Shown here piece by piece: positions 54,090 through 63,669 of a DNA stretch of 64,000 nucleotides. How positions within the stretch are numbered: the first letter of the stretch is position 1; each line of letters starts with the position of its first letter. The DNA is from Photobacterium kagoshimensis (GTDB lineage Bacteria; Pseudomonadota; Gammaproteobacteria; Enterobacterales; Vibrionaceae): positions 248,001-312,000 of the forward strand of contig NZ_JAKJSO010000011.1 of NCBI RefSeq assembly GCF_050337045.1, read 5' to 3'. A model generated the notes under the pieces. That model was given only the letters and a program-made list of their open reading frames with translations. It ran no database searches and was not told the origin of the DNA. The translations under genes were made by a program, and so were the position numbers.

Positions 54090-56207
54090 TTACTCTGACG
54101 TTTTAGCAACCATCACCACCATGCTTCGACCTTTCACTAAAATGCTATTGTGCGGATAACATGGCGCATCATCAATAGCATAAATATCATGGGGGCTTTC
54201 TGCTGAAGTATCTATCACTAAGTGCCAATCGCTTTGATCACAATCGGGAACCATAAATTCCAGTGGATCCCAGTACGCATTACACACTATATATAGCTCA
54301 TCATTAGTCAGCGGGTGGATAACCGTTAGGGCCAGCGAGTGAGAACGCTCCCCCCAATCTGGCTGGTTCGGTACGACACCGTGCCAGCATATTTCGACTG
54401 AATCGAGCACTGAATTCAACGAACGGTGCATGTTCCATTCAAGCGTTGGCTCAGCGCTACGCAGTTGACTCAATAAGGCCACAAAGCGGTGTAAGTCGGG
54501 ATGCTTGTCCACCAGCGTCCAATCAAACCAACTCAACTCGTTATTTTGACAATACGCATTATTGTTGCCCTGCTGGGTCCGTCGTACTTCATCGCCCATA
54601 TTAATCATCGGGGTTCCTAACGACAGAAACAGGGTGGCCAGCATATTTTTACATTGGCGATGACGCAGGCTTTCAATCTCAGCAATATCGGTTGGGCCTT
54701 CAACACCGTAATTACACGAAAGATTATGGTTATCACCATCACGGTTATCTTCTCCGTTAGCCCAATTATGTTTTTCGTTGTAACTCACCAGATCATTCAA
54801 GGTGAAGCCGTCATGGGCACAAATAAAGTTCACCGAACGGTGCGGGGAATGGTGCTGACTACCGTAAATATCGGGTGAACCTAAAATACGAGAGGCAAAG
54901 CGACTAATACAATTGGCATCTCCGCGCCAAAACGCACGTACATCATCACGGTACTTACCGTTCCATTCATTCCAACGATCGCCAATAAAAGAACCAACTT
55001 GATACAAACCCGCTGCATCCCACGCTTCTGCAATGATCTTGGTGCTGCTTAGAATCGGATCGGAATCGATAGACCACAATAACGGCGGCTGCTTCATGGG
55101 ATTACCGTCGCTGTCTCTCGCCAACACCGAGGCTAAATCAAAGCGGAAGCCATCCACTTTCATTTCAGTGACCCAAAAATGGAGCGCATCAATGATCATC
55201 CGACGCAACACGCTGTGGTTAGCATTACAAGTGTTACCACACCCGCTATAGTTGGCGTATTTACCCGTTTCTTTGTCGGTCAGATAATAAGTGCGGTTCT
55301 GCAGCCCTTTAAAACAAAAGGTCGGGCCATTTTCGTCCCCTTCTGCGGTGTGGTTGAACACCACGTCCAAGATCACTTCGATCCCCGCTTTATGTAGCTC
55401 GCGGACTAACAGCTTAAATTCATGAATGGCCGCTAAAGGATCTTGTTCAATACTGTAACCCGCATGCACTGCGAAAAAATTAATCGGGCTATAGCCCCAA
55501 TAATTATCACGCCCCTCAGGGGCATCCGAAATATCAAACTGCTGGATGGGCATCAACTCAACAGCAGTGACACCAAGCGATTTCAAGTACGGAATTTTCT
55601 CGATAATACCGGCATAGGTGCCGCGCTTAGCTTGCGCTACGCCTGAATTAGGGTGCTGAGTAAACCCTGCCACATGCATCTCATAGATCACGGTATCGGT
55701 TAACGAATGGCGCGGCGATTGACTGTCTTGCCAGTCAAATGTCTGATGATCAACCACCACACTTTTGATGCAAGCATCCATGTTAGAGCCTGCGTCAATG
55801 GCGCGTTGGCGCTGGTAATTATCACTAAAACAAATCGCGTGGCTGTAAGGGTCGATCAGCACTTTGTCTTTATCAAAGCGCAGCCCTTTATCGGGTTGCC
55901 AAGGACCATCCACTTGAAAGGCATACACTTGGCCATGGCTAATATTGGCAATAAACACAAACCAGTAATGGCCGCGTTTATGAATAGAAGGATCGAGGTC
56001 GAAAGAAAGGAAAGGTTCGCTGTCGTTACGGTGATGAAATAGATGTAGTACCACTTGAGTAGCATGCTTAGAGTATAAGCTAAAATTCACCCCAGCTTTC
56101 TTGACCGATGCCCCTAACGGATAGGCTTTACCCGGCCATGAATAGATATCTTGTTCTTTCGCTAGCGCGGGTTGTTCATTAATTTTTACCACACTTGCCA
56201 CGTCCAT
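54090..56207 (-). CDS. glgX: Glycogen debranching enzyme GlgX (isoamylase type)
   Basis: The 705-residue protein has an N-terminal CBM48-like domain (YPLGASVKKAGVNFSLYS), a GH13 catalytic barrel and a C-terminal domain. Catalytic residues are Asp in GFRFDLASV, Glu in IIAEAWD and Asp in AHDGFTLND. It removes alpha-1,6 branches from phosphorylase-limit glycogen. ATG 56207 with GGAGG 6 bases upstream is the start. It is longer than E. coli GlgX (657). It stands alone here, not in a glg operon. Confidence 0.9.
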   Translation of the reverse strand: MDVASVVKINEQPALAKEQDIYSWPGKAYPLGASVKKAGVNFSLYSKHATQVVLHLFHHRNDSEPFLSFDLDPSIHKRGHYWFVFIANISHGQVYAFQVDGPWQPDKGLRFDKDKVLIDPYSHAICFSDNYQRQRAIDAGSNMDACIKSVVVDHQTFDWQDSQSPRHSLTDTVIYEMHVAGFTQHPNSGVAQAKRGTYAGIIEKIPYLKSLGVTAVELMPIQQFDISDAPEGRDNYWGYSPINFFAVHAGYSIEQDPLAAIHEFKLLVRELHKAGIEVILDVVFNHTAEGDENGPTFCFKGLQNRTYYLTDKETGKYANYSGCGNTCNANHSVLRRMIIDALHFWVTEMKVDGFRFDLASVLARDSDGNPMKQPPLLWSIDSDPILSSTKIIAEAWDAAGLYQVGSFIGDRWNEWNGKYRDDVRAFWRGDANCISRFASRILGSPDIYGSQHHSPHRSVNFICAHDGFTLNDLVSYNEKHNWANGEDNRDGDNHNLSCNYGVEGPTDIAEIESLRHRQCKNMLATLFLSLGTPMINMGDEVRRTQQGNNNAYCQNNELSWFDWTLVDKHPDLHRFVALLSQLRSAEPTLEWNMHRSLNSVLDSVEICWHGVVPNQPDWGERSHSLALTVIHPLTNDELYIVCNAYWDPLEFMVPDCDQSDWHLVIDTSAESPHDIYAIDDAPCYPHNSILVKGRSMVVMVAKTSE

Positions 56208-56280
56208 GATTGCCTCCAGGCAAAGCAAACGAGTTGCATATTTACGTCAACTATATACCTCCCTTTATCAGATACAAAAA

Positions 56281-56304
56281 AAGCCGTCACATCAGTGACG
56301 GCTT
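56281..56304 (-). terminator. prfC terminator
   Basis: AAGCCGTCAC pairs with GTGACGGCTT around a 4-base loop, followed on the minus strand by a run of T. Confidence 0.9.
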
Positions 56305-56332
56305 TAGCAATTTATTGCCCAGAATACCGTGA

Positions 56333-57913
56333 TTAGTGTTCGCGAGTCGCGCGGAAATCAACCTCTGGGAAACGCTCACGAGCCAGGTTAAGGTTAACCA
56401 TGGTCGGTGCGATGTAACTCAGGTTATCACCACCATCTAGCGCGAGGTTTTGTTGGTTCTTACGTTTGAAGTCTTCTAACTTCTTCACGTCATCACACTC
56501 AATCCAACGTGCCGTTGCTACGTTAACACCTTCGTAGATCGCTTCTACGTTGTATTCTGCTTTCAAGCGCGCAACCACCACATCAAACTGCAGCACACCA
56601 ACCGCACCAACGATCAGGTCGTTGTTTTGTAGCGGACGGAATACCTGTACCGCACCTTCTTCAGAAAGCTGTACTAGGCCTTTTAGCAATTGCTTTTGCT
56701 TCAGTGGATCTTTTAGGCGAATACGACGGAACAGTTCAGGCGCAAAGTTAGGAATACCCGCAAACTTCAGGTTCTCGCCTTGCGTAAAGGTATCACCAAT
56801 TTGGATCGTACCGTGGTTGTGCAAACCAATAATATCACCAGCAAAGGCTTGCTCTGCACGTGAACGGTCACCCGCCATGAAAGTTACCGCGTCCGAAATG
56901 CTGACATTTTTGCCAGTACGTACGTGGTTCATTTTCATGCCTTGGTTGTAAGTACCCGACACAATACGCATAAAGGCGATACGGTCACGGTGCTTAGGAT
57001 CCATGTTTGCTTGAATTTTGAATACAAAGCCAGAGAACTTCTCTTCTTTTGCTTCAACATCACGCTCGTTCGCTTTACGCGTTTGTGGCGCGGGTGCCCA
57101 CTTAGTAAGACCGTCTAGCATGTGGTCAACACCGAAGTTACCCAATGCAGTACCAAAGTAGACTGGCGTTAGCTCACCGGCTAGGAACAGGTCGTGGTCA
57201 AACTCAGGGCATGCGCCAACAACGAGTTCGATTTCTTCACGCACGCTTTCTGCTAGATCATCACCCACTGCTGCGTTTAGCTCTGGGTTGTCTAGGCCTT
57301 TAATGATCCGTACTTCTTGAATTTCATGACCGTGGCCAGATTCATACAAGATCGTTTCATCGCGGTGAATATGGTAAACACCTTTAAATTCTTTACCACA
57401 ACCAATCGGCCATGAAATAGGTGCACAAGCCATACCTAGCTCGCTTTCTACTTCATCGAGCACTTCCATTGGGTCGCGAACATCACGGTCCAATTTGTTC
57501 ATGAAGGTGACAATCGGCGTATCACGCAGACGCGTAACTTCCATTAGCTTACGGGTACGATCCTCGACACCTTTCGCGGCATCGATAACCATTAGACATG
57601 AGTCAACCGCGGTAAGCGTACGGTAAGTATCTTCCGAGAAATCTTCGTGTCCAGGGGTATCGAGTAGGTTTACTAGGCAATCGTTGTATGGGAACTGCAT
57701 CACGGATGTTGTTACCGAGATACCACGTTCTTTTTCCATTTCCATCCAGTCAGACTTAGCATGCTGGTTAGAACCACGGCCTTTTACTGTACCTGCTTTT
57801 TGAATCGCGTTTCCGAATAACAATACTTTTTCAGTGATTGTTGTTTTACCCGCATCGGGGTGAGAAATGATAGCAAACGTACGGCGTTTACCCACTTCTT
57901 GTAGAAAAGACAT
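56333..57913 (-). CDS. prfC: Peptide chain release factor 3
   Basis: This 526-residue translational GTPase has G1 SHPDAGKTT, G3 DTPGHED, G4 NKLD and C-terminal domains typical of RF3. It recycles RF1/RF2 from the ribosome after peptide release. ATG 57913 (MSFLQEVGKRRTFAI) is the family start; the frame extends upstream but without the conserved residues. AGGAT precedes the ATG. Confidence 0.96.
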   Translation of the reverse strand: MSFLQEVGKRRTFAIISHPDAGKTTITEKVLLFGNAIQKAGTVKGRGSNQHAKSDWMEMEKERGISVTTSVMQFPYNDCLVNLLDTPGHEDFSEDTYRTLTAVDSCLMVIDAAKGVEDRTRKLMEVTRLRDTPIVTFMNKLDRDVRDPMEVLDEVESELGMACAPISWPIGCGKEFKGVYHIHRDETILYESGHGHEIQEVRIIKGLDNPELNAAVGDDLAESVREEIELVVGACPEFDHDLFLAGELTPVYFGTALGNFGVDHMLDGLTKWAPAPQTRKANERDVEAKEEKFSGFVFKIQANMDPKHRDRIAFMRIVSGTYNQGMKMNHVRTGKNVSISDAVTFMAGDRSRAEQAFAGDIIGLHNHGTIQIGDTFTQGENLKFAGIPNFAPELFRRIRLKDPLKQKQLLKGLVQLSEEGAVQVFRPLQNNDLIVGAVGVLQFDVVVARLKAEYNVEAIYEGVNVATARWIECDDVKKLEDFKRKNQQNLALDGGDNLSYIAPTMVNLNLARERFPEVDFRATREH

Positions 57914-58155
57914 AAGCGTTGATAATCCTGTTAGAGATTTCACTGACCGGTGAGCCATGTGAGCTAAGCCCAATGATTCACCCGAAAATTAGAATAATTT
58001 GTCTGCACAGCAGGGAGTTATAATTAACAGACCTCGGTAATTACATCTCGACCTCATGGTATGCAAAAATGAAAAACGCGTATCGCGCAGAAAAGTGGCG
58101 GAATTATACGCAAAGTCATCACAAAGAAACAGTCATAACCCCGCGTAAGATCCGA

Positions 58156-58602
58156 TTACATTACCATGTAGGTCATGATTAATGCGTCTTCGCGACCATT
58201 CTCTGCGGGGTAGTACCCTTCGCGTCGATTGATTTCATTAAAACCCAGTGCTTCGTACAATTGTGAAGCGCGGGTATTGCTGGCACGGACTTCAAGCCAG
58301 ATATCTTCAGCACCCTGCTCACGCATCTGCGACATAAAGCCATCAAGCAAGGTTTTACCATAGCCTTTACCTTGTGCTTGCGGATCAATTGCAATATTAA
58401 GCAAGGTCGCTTCACCTGCGACCAGCTGGCCAAAACAATAGCCCACCAGCGTATTATCAACCAGTAAGGCGAGATTATAGGCTCGCTTACTCGGCTCGGC
58501 ACGAACCATAGATTCCGCCCAAGGAAAGGCATGAGCAGCCTGCTCAATGTGCCATACGGCATCAAGATGTTGTGTATCTAACGAAACGATATTAATTGTC
58601 AT
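58156..58602 (-). CDS. rimI: Ribosomal protein S18-alanine N-acetyltransferase RimI
   Basis: The 148-residue GNAT protein has the acetyl-CoA loop AQGKGYGKTLL and the catalytic region RASNTRASQLYEALGF, as in RimI. It acetylates the N-terminal Ala of S18. ATG 58602 lies inside the last codons of holD (11-base overlap), the same holD-rimI arrangement as in E. coli. A longer frame from 58749 would simply read through holD. Confidence 0.92.
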   Translation of the reverse strand: MTINIVSLDTQHLDAVWHIEQAAHAFPWAESMVRAEPSKRAYNLALLVDNTLVGYCFGQLVAGEATLLNIAIDPQAQGKGYGKTLLDGFMSQMREQGAEDIWLEVRASNTRASQLYEALGFNEINRREGYYPAENGREDALIMTYMVM

Positions 58603-58993
58603 AAGAACAGATCTGCTGCCATAGGGCTTTTTTAGCTGCGGGATTCGTATGCATAGTTGAAATTGCCGCAGACTGAAGCGCTTGTACCCCAACAGGGGCG
58701 GCGATTGTACAGCCCGCGATCCAACACCATACCAGTTGATGCTGACCAAGTTGCTCTAATGCACTTGGTGGCAACATTAATGCTTGTTCTGGCGTGAGTT
58801 TCATACTTTTCAAAATGCGGCCAAATAGCCAAGCATCCTGGTCGGTAAGTGTCTCTGCGGTAATAAAAAGCAGCTTGCACTCATCAGGTAAGTTGATGAC
58901 AGGCACTTCAAGCGCAGGAAAACATTCTGGCTTACGGATCTGCCAATATGTCAGCCCCATTTCTTGCAACACCTGAATATCTCGTTGCTTCAT
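58592..58993 (-). CDS. holD: DNA polymerase III psi subunit
   Basis: The 133-residue protein matches HolD. The N-terminal MKQRDIQVLQEMGLTYWQIR binds the clamp loader tau/gamma in E. coli, and the C-terminus NPAAKKALWQQICSYD is conserved. Psi links the clamp loader to chi and SSB. ATG 58993 is chosen because the conserved N-terminus begins there; 16 codons upstream are not conserved. It is coupled to rimI. Confidence 0.9.
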   Translation of the reverse strand: MKQRDIQVLQEMGLTYWQIRKPECFPALEVPVINLPDECKLLFITAETLTDQDAWLFGRILKSMKLTPEQALMLPPSALEQLGQHQLVWCWIAGCTIAAPVGVQALQSAAISTMHTNPAAKKALWQQICSYDN

Positions 58994-59090
58994 GCCTACT
59001 CTACTCTTATCCGCTGCCATTAAGGGCGGCAATGCTACCAAATTCAGCGAACACCACCAAGGTGAATTCGCACTCTCTGGCTAATGATAA

Positions 59091-59118
59091 AACAAAACCA
59101 CCCGCAGGTGGTTTTGTT
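59091..59118 (-). terminator. Terminator of the ubiT-yhbS operon
   Basis: AACAAAACCACC pairs with GGTGGTTTTGTT around CCGCA-type loop bases; it lies 29 bases past the yhbS stop. Confidence 0.85.
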
Positions 59119-59146
59119 GATGTGCAAGGTTAAAACCAGCTTATGA

Positions 59147-59650
59147 TTACAAAGCTGCAAACTCAGCGCTGTATTCCACTATGCCTTGATGGCCAGCTAA
59201 CGTATCAGGCAATAATTCAATCACCATAAATGCTTCTACTGGTACGTCCCAACGGCAATTTAGACCTTTATCAGCCGCGGTGGTAAAGCCAACTCGTTGG
59301 TAATAATTAGGATCCCCTAATACCACAACCACTGGGTAGCCCAGCTCAGCCAGAATATTTTTTGCTTCGTCTAACAATGCAAGCCCAATACCTTGGCGCT
59401 GATATTCAGGCGAAATCGTTAATGGTGCTAACCCTTGCCAGCCATTATCTTGGCCATCGACCGTTACCGGGCTCAAACAAAGGTGGCCAACAACTTCACC
59501 ATCATCATTACATGCCACCAGTGACAATGTACGATTACCATTTTCACGTAACGCCATGACAAGATTTGCTTCGGCGTCTGTCTCAAACGTTTTTTTCAAT
59601 AAACGGTCGACAGGAAGAATATCAACGGGCGCCTCGGTTCTAATGAGCAT
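59147..59650 (-). CDS. yhbS: YhbS-family GNAT acetyltransferase
   Basis: The 167-residue protein has the GNAT acetyl-CoA motif PEYQRQGIGLALLDEA and the YhbS-specific VVLGDPNYYQRVGF. The substrate is not known. GAGG lies before the ATG. It overlaps the ubiT 3' end by 11 bases, and the pair has the same arrangement as yhbT-yhbS in E. coli. Confidence 0.9.
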   Translation of the reverse strand: MLIRTEAPVDILPVDRLLKKTFETDAEANLVMALRENGNRTLSLVACNDDGEVVGHLCLSPVTVDGQDNGWQGLAPLTISPEYQRQGIGLALLDEAKNILAELGYPVVVVLGDPNYYQRVGFTTAADKGLNCRWDVPVEAFMVIELLPDTLAGHQGIVEYSAEFAAL

Positions 59651-60161
59651 TCACTACCTCTTGCTCAGCCGCCGCATCTTTCATTCCTTGTTGAATGAAG
59701 TCTGCCGACTGCTGCAGGAAAAATGTTAACGGTTTTGGCAGTGCGTCAAGATCGATGCTATCCATCAAGTTCTTCACTTCCAAACCTAATTCTGTATCCC
59801 CTTCAATGCGAAGACGACGCTGGAAGAATAATGTATCTGGGTCTTCCTTACGAGCAGCAATTAACACTAAATCGTTACATTCACCGCTAAAGCTGACGTC
59901 TTCTTGCTCAACATGTTGAGACACCACCAGTTTCTCGTTTTGGAAACTGATAAACCACTGCAGACCTAAATCTCGAACTTCCACTTTTAACCAGCGATCT
60001 TCTAAAAACTCAAAGTCACCATCGTCCAATGCTTCTTTAAATACTAGAGACAAACCTTCTAGCATCATTTTTTGTTGTACTGCAAAAGGCATTACCTTCG
60101 CAGGAATGCGTAACAAAGCTGGGCCATGCTGAACCATGTGTTTACGAATTTGAGCAATCAC
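59640..60161 (-). CDS. ubiT: UbiT, SCP2-domain protein of O2-independent ubiquinone synthesis
   Basis: The 173-residue protein is an SCP2 lipid-binding domain of the YhbT/UbiT family. UbiT works with UbiU and UbiV to make ubiquinone without oxygen, probably binding the lipid intermediates. The start is GTG 60161 with AGGAAAC about 8 bases upstream. It is divergent from the ubiUV genes, as in E. coli, but here a GGDEF-EAL gene lies between. Confidence 0.9.
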   Translation of the reverse strand: MIAQIRKHMVQHGPALLRIPAKVMPFAVQQKMMLEGLSLVFKEALDDGDFEFLEDRWLKVEVRDLGLQWFISFQNEKLVVSQHVEQEDVSFSGECNDLVLIAARKEDPDTLFFQRRLRIEGDTELGLEVKNLMDSIDLDALPKPLTFFLQQSADFIQQGMKDAAAEQEVVNAH

Positions 60162-60407
60162 CGATGTGTTTCCTATTTATACTTATGTCTATATGGGTTG
60201 GAGAAAGGTTAACCTCCCCGAAGTTTGATCATCATTGTAAGCAGGCCGATTGATAAATATCATGCCTTGAGTCAAAAAAAAGGCTTCTACAAAGGGAAAG
60301 TTTAGCGCTCACTTCTAGCCGCAGGTATAATGAGCCCTATTTTTCACATTTCTTATACCTCTTGTGAAACATTAAACCAATCAAACAAAATAGGTGACGT
60401 CAGAACG

Positions 60408-62447
60408 ATGCCAACAGAGCAGCTTACTTATTGGTTTCCACTGCTAACAGACAACAGTCCGTTTCTTTTTGCCGTTCTCGATCAAGAGCACAACTACCTT
60501 GTTGTGAATAATCGCTACTGCGAACTCAGTGGTTATACCCGTGAAGAACTCGTTGGTTGCTGCGATAAAGACATCTTAGGCCACACCTATTACCAAACGC
60601 TTCAGCCATACTACCAACGAGCCTTTAATGGTGAATCGGTAGAAGGTGAAGTGGTGCTCAACGACAATCGCCACGATACCTCGATGCACTTTAGCCTCAC
60701 CCCACTGCGTGACGATGCGGGGAAGGTGCAATATATCGTGCTGCACTCTGCCGATACCTCTGAGCGCCAAGTGCTGGTGAAATCCCTTGAAGAGTTAGAG
60801 CACCAACTCAATCAGCTACATGAAAGTAGCAGCGATGGCATTTGCATGATTGAAAACAGTATCGTGCTGTCAGCCAACCAACGGGCTGCCACTATGCTGG
60901 GGTTTAGCTCTGCCAAAGATCTGTTAGGGGAAGATCTTGGCCGCATTATTTTTGATTTCCAAAGTCAGCGTGTTCTGGGCACTCAGCTCAACCATCAACC
61001 AACGAGTGAGTCTCGCCGTTGCTACATCGGCCCTGAAGCGACACAAGACACGACCTTTTTATTGTCACTGTCTGATGTCACCATGCTGGGTTCACCCGCT
61101 AAATTGGCGCTGTTGCGTACCCCGACCAACAACCGATTACCGCAAGGACAAATCGACCAATTAGTCCAAACCGATGCACTGACTGGCCTATATAACCGCC
61201 ATGGTTTTACCCGTAAACTAGAACAAAATATCACCGCAAATACCCCCTTGGTGATGCTGTACCTCGATGTCGATAACTTCAAGAACATTAACGATTCACT
61301 GGGTCACCATATTGGTGATCGGGTATTGCAAGAAATCGCCCAACGGCTAAAACAACTGCTGCCTGATGATGCCATCATCGGCCACCTCGGTGGCGATGAG
61401 TTTGGTATCTTACTGCTCAACCCCGAGCACGAACGTATTGGTGATTTACTGTCACAGCAAATCATCGCGCTGGTGAGCCAGCCATTTAACCTGCATCACT
61501 TTAGTAAACACATCGCCTGCTCTATTGGCCTAGTGAACTACCCAGGTAACGGTAATGATGCGCGCATTTTGCTGCAAAATGCCGATACCGCAATGTACGA
61601 AGCCAAAAACCGTGGTCGTAACCGTTTCGTCAAGTTTGATGAAAGCATGAATAAAGAGGCGCGAATGCGTCTATGGCTTGAAATCGAACTGCAAAAAGCG
61701 CTGCAAAAAAACGGGCTAGAAGTCTGGTATCAACCGAAAGTCAACGCCAAAGACTTTTCCATCGACGGTGCCGAAGCTTTAGTACGCTGGAAACACCCTG
61801 TCGAAGGCTATATCAGCCCAGCTCAATTTATCCCAGTCGCTGAGCGTTCTGGTTTGATTGAACAGCTAGGGCGTGTGGTGATGCGTGAGGTCTTCACCAC
61901 AGTGCGCGAGTGGAAAAAACAGGGGCTGTTACAAGGCCGTGTGGCGATTAATTTATCCCCCCAGCAATTTGGTAACCCAAACCTAATTTTATTTATCGAT
62001 AAATTACGTAAGAGCACAGGGATCAATCCCAGTGACATTACGTTTGAGCTGACCGAAAGTGCAATGATGACAGATGGTGAGCACGCCATTCAAATGCTAA
62101 AAGCGATCAAAAAGCTGGGCTTTGCTCTCTCTATTGATGACTTTGGTACTGGCTACTCGTCACTGTCTTATTTAGCCCGTTTCCCACTTGACGAACTCAA
62201 AGTCGATCGCGCCTTTATTAAAGACATTGAAACCGTGCCCAAACAAGTGACCTTAATTGAAAACATCATTAATTTAGGTAAATCACTCAATATGAGTGTG
62301 GTGGCCGAAGGCGTCGAAACCCACCAGCAAGCAACGCTATTATCAAACCTTAACTGTGACTCGATTCAAGGTTTCCACTTTTTCCGCCCACAGCCAAAGC
62401 ATGAGCTAGAAGCCGTTTTAGTGAAAAATAGCCGTCAGAGTGCATAA
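60408..62447 (+). CDS. PAS-PAS-GGDEF-EAL protein (c-di-GMP turnover)
   Basis: The 679-residue cytoplasmic protein has a PAS domain (about 10-125), a second PAS-like region (about 140-235), a GGDEF domain with intact motif HLGGDEFGI and an EAL domain. The EAL domain has EALVRW, NLSPQQF, ELTESAMM and DDFGTGYSS, so both synthesis and hydrolysis of c-di-GMP are possible. No RxxD inhibition site is seen five residues before GGDEF. ATG 60408 (AGGTGA upstream) is preferred to ATG 60330. A PAS sensor beside anaerobic ubiquinone genes suggests an oxygen or redox input, by inference. Confidence 0.88.
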   Translation: MPTEQLTYWFPLLTDNSPFLFAVLDQEHNYLVVNNRYCELSGYTREELVGCCDKDILGHTYYQTLQPYYQRAFNGESVEGEVVLNDNRHDTSMHFSLTPLRDDAGKVQYIVLHSADTSERQVLVKSLEELEHQLNQLHESSSDGICMIENSIVLSANQRAATMLGFSSAKDLLGEDLGRIIFDFQSQRVLGTQLNHQPTSESRRCYIGPEATQDTTFLLSLSDVTMLGSPAKLALLRTPTNNRLPQGQIDQLVQTDALTGLYNRHGFTRKLEQNITANTPLVMLYLDVDNFKNINDSLGHHIGDRVLQEIAQRLKQLLPDDAIIGHLGGDEFGILLLNPEHERIGDLLSQQIIALVSQPFNLHHFSKHIACSIGLVNYPGNGNDARILLQNADTAMYEAKNRGRNRFVKFDESMNKEARMRLWLEIELQKALQKNGLEVWYQPKVNAKDFSIDGAEALVRWKHPVEGYISPAQFIPVAERSGLIEQLGRVVMREVFTTVREWKKQGLLQGRVAINLSPQQFGNPNLILFIDKLRKSTGINPSDITFELTESAMMTDGEHAIQMLKAIKKLGFALSIDDFGTGYSSLSYLARFPLDELKVDRAFIKDIETVPKQVTLIENIINLGKSLNMSVVAEGVETHQQATLLSNLNCDSIQGFHFFRPQPKHELEAVLVKNSRQSA

Positions 62448-62492
62448 TCCGCACCTGTATTCGCACAAAAAATTGTCCTAAATCAATAAAAA

Positions 62493-62629
62493 CCTGCCTG
62501 AAATCAAAACTTAGGCAGGCTAAGCCCCCTAGTATTTCGCCTATCAAAATTGAAAACATATATTGAGCAACAACCATTAATACTTTGTGGGTATTTATGG
62601 TATGCCTTGATATACCTTCATTCATCAAG
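62493..62629 (+). promoter_or_regulatory. Hairpin after the GGDEF-EAL gene and ubiU upstream dyad
   Basis: CCTGCCT/AGGCAGG (62493-62519) may end the preceding transcript, but no T run follows. CTTGAT (62606-62611) and ATCAAG (62624-62629) form a dyad that recalls FNR half-sites, though the 12-base spacing is not the FNR spacing of 4. It lies just before ubiU. Confidence 0.3.
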
Positions 62630-62649
62630 CACTGGTAGATAAATATAAT

Positions 62650-63657
62650 ATGGAGCTGCTTTGCCCCGCTGGTAACCTTCCAGCCTTGAAAACCGCCATC
62701 GATAATGGCGCAGATGCGGTCTACATCGGCTTTAAAGACGATACAAATGCCCGCCACTTCGCTGGTTTAAACTTTACAGGACGTAAATTAGAAAAAGCGG
62801 TTGAGTACGTGCGCGATCACGACAAGAAACTGCATGTTGCCCTTAATACCTTCGCCCACCCTGACGGCTTCAACCGTTGGACCAAAGCGGTAGATAACGC
62901 GGCAGCGATGGGCGTCGATGCGCTAATTGTGGCTGATATCGCGGTACTTGAATACGCAGCAACCCAATACCCAGATCTTGAGTTACACCTTTCAGTGCAG
63001 GCATCTGCAACCAATACCGCCGCCATTGATTTTTATAAAAATAACTTCAATGTAAAGCGTGTCGTGTTACCCCGCGTATTGTCGATCCATCAAGTTAAGC
63101 AACTCGCTCGTAATACCGATATGGATCTTGAAGTGTTTGCTTTTGGTAGCCTATGTATTATGTCTGAAGGCCGCTGCTACCTGTCGTCGTACATGACAGG
63201 TGAATCACCTAATACCGTGGGCGCGTGTTCTCCAGCAAAATACGTGCGCTGGCAAGAAACCGCAACGGGCCTAGAATCTCGCCTTAATAACATTCTGATT
63301 GATCAATACGCTGAAGGCGAAAACGCGGGCTACCCGACTCTGTGTAAAGGCCGTTTTGATGTCAATATCAGTGGTGAAAACCGTCGTTACCATGCGTTAG
63401 AAGAGCCGACCAGCTTAAACACGCTAGAGATTTTACCTGAGTTATTCAAAGCCAATATTGCTTCAGTGAAGATTGAAGGCCGTCAACGTAGCCCTGCCTA
63501 CGTTGAGCAAGTAACCCGCACTTGGCGCGCGGCGATTGATCGCTATAAAGCCAACCCAGAAGGCTACAGCGTGGAACCCGCTTGGAATGCTTGCTTAGGC
63601 AATGTTTCTGAAGGCAAACAAACCACACTGGGTGCTTACCACCGTAAATGGCAATAA
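62650..63657 (+). CDS. ubiU: UbiU, U32-family Fe-S protein of O2-independent ubiquinone hydroxylation
   Basis: This 335-residue protein begins with the U32 signature MELLCPAGNLPALKTAIDNG and has conserved cysteines in GSLCIMSEGRCYLSSY and GACSP, ligands of the 4Fe-4S cluster in UbiU. With UbiV it hydroxylates the ubiquinone ring using prephenate rather than O2. Length fits E. coli UbiU (331). ubiV follows after 12 bp with AAGGAG overlapping the end of ubiU. Confidence 0.95.
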   Translation: MELLCPAGNLPALKTAIDNGADAVYIGFKDDTNARHFAGLNFTGRKLEKAVEYVRDHDKKLHVALNTFAHPDGFNRWTKAVDNAAAMGVDALIVADIAVLEYAATQYPDLELHLSVQASATNTAAIDFYKNNFNVKRVVLPRVLSIHQVKQLARNTDMDLEVFAFGSLCIMSEGRCYLSSYMTGESPNTVGACSPAKYVRWQETATGLESRLNNILIDQYAEGENAGYPTLCKGRFDVNISGENRRYHALEEPTSLNTLEILPELFKANIASVKIEGRQRSPAYVEQVTRTWRAAIDRYKANPEGYSVEPAWNACLGNVSEGKQTTLGAYHRKWQ

Positions 63658-63669
63658 AGGAGCCAACGA

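Noticed and set aside
58603..58749. N-terminal extension of RimI
   Set aside because: The added 49 residues read through holD in another frame and the family start is at 58602.
62606..62629. FNR site before ubiU
   Set aside because: Half-sites resemble TTGAT/ATCAA but the spacer is 12 instead of 4 bases.
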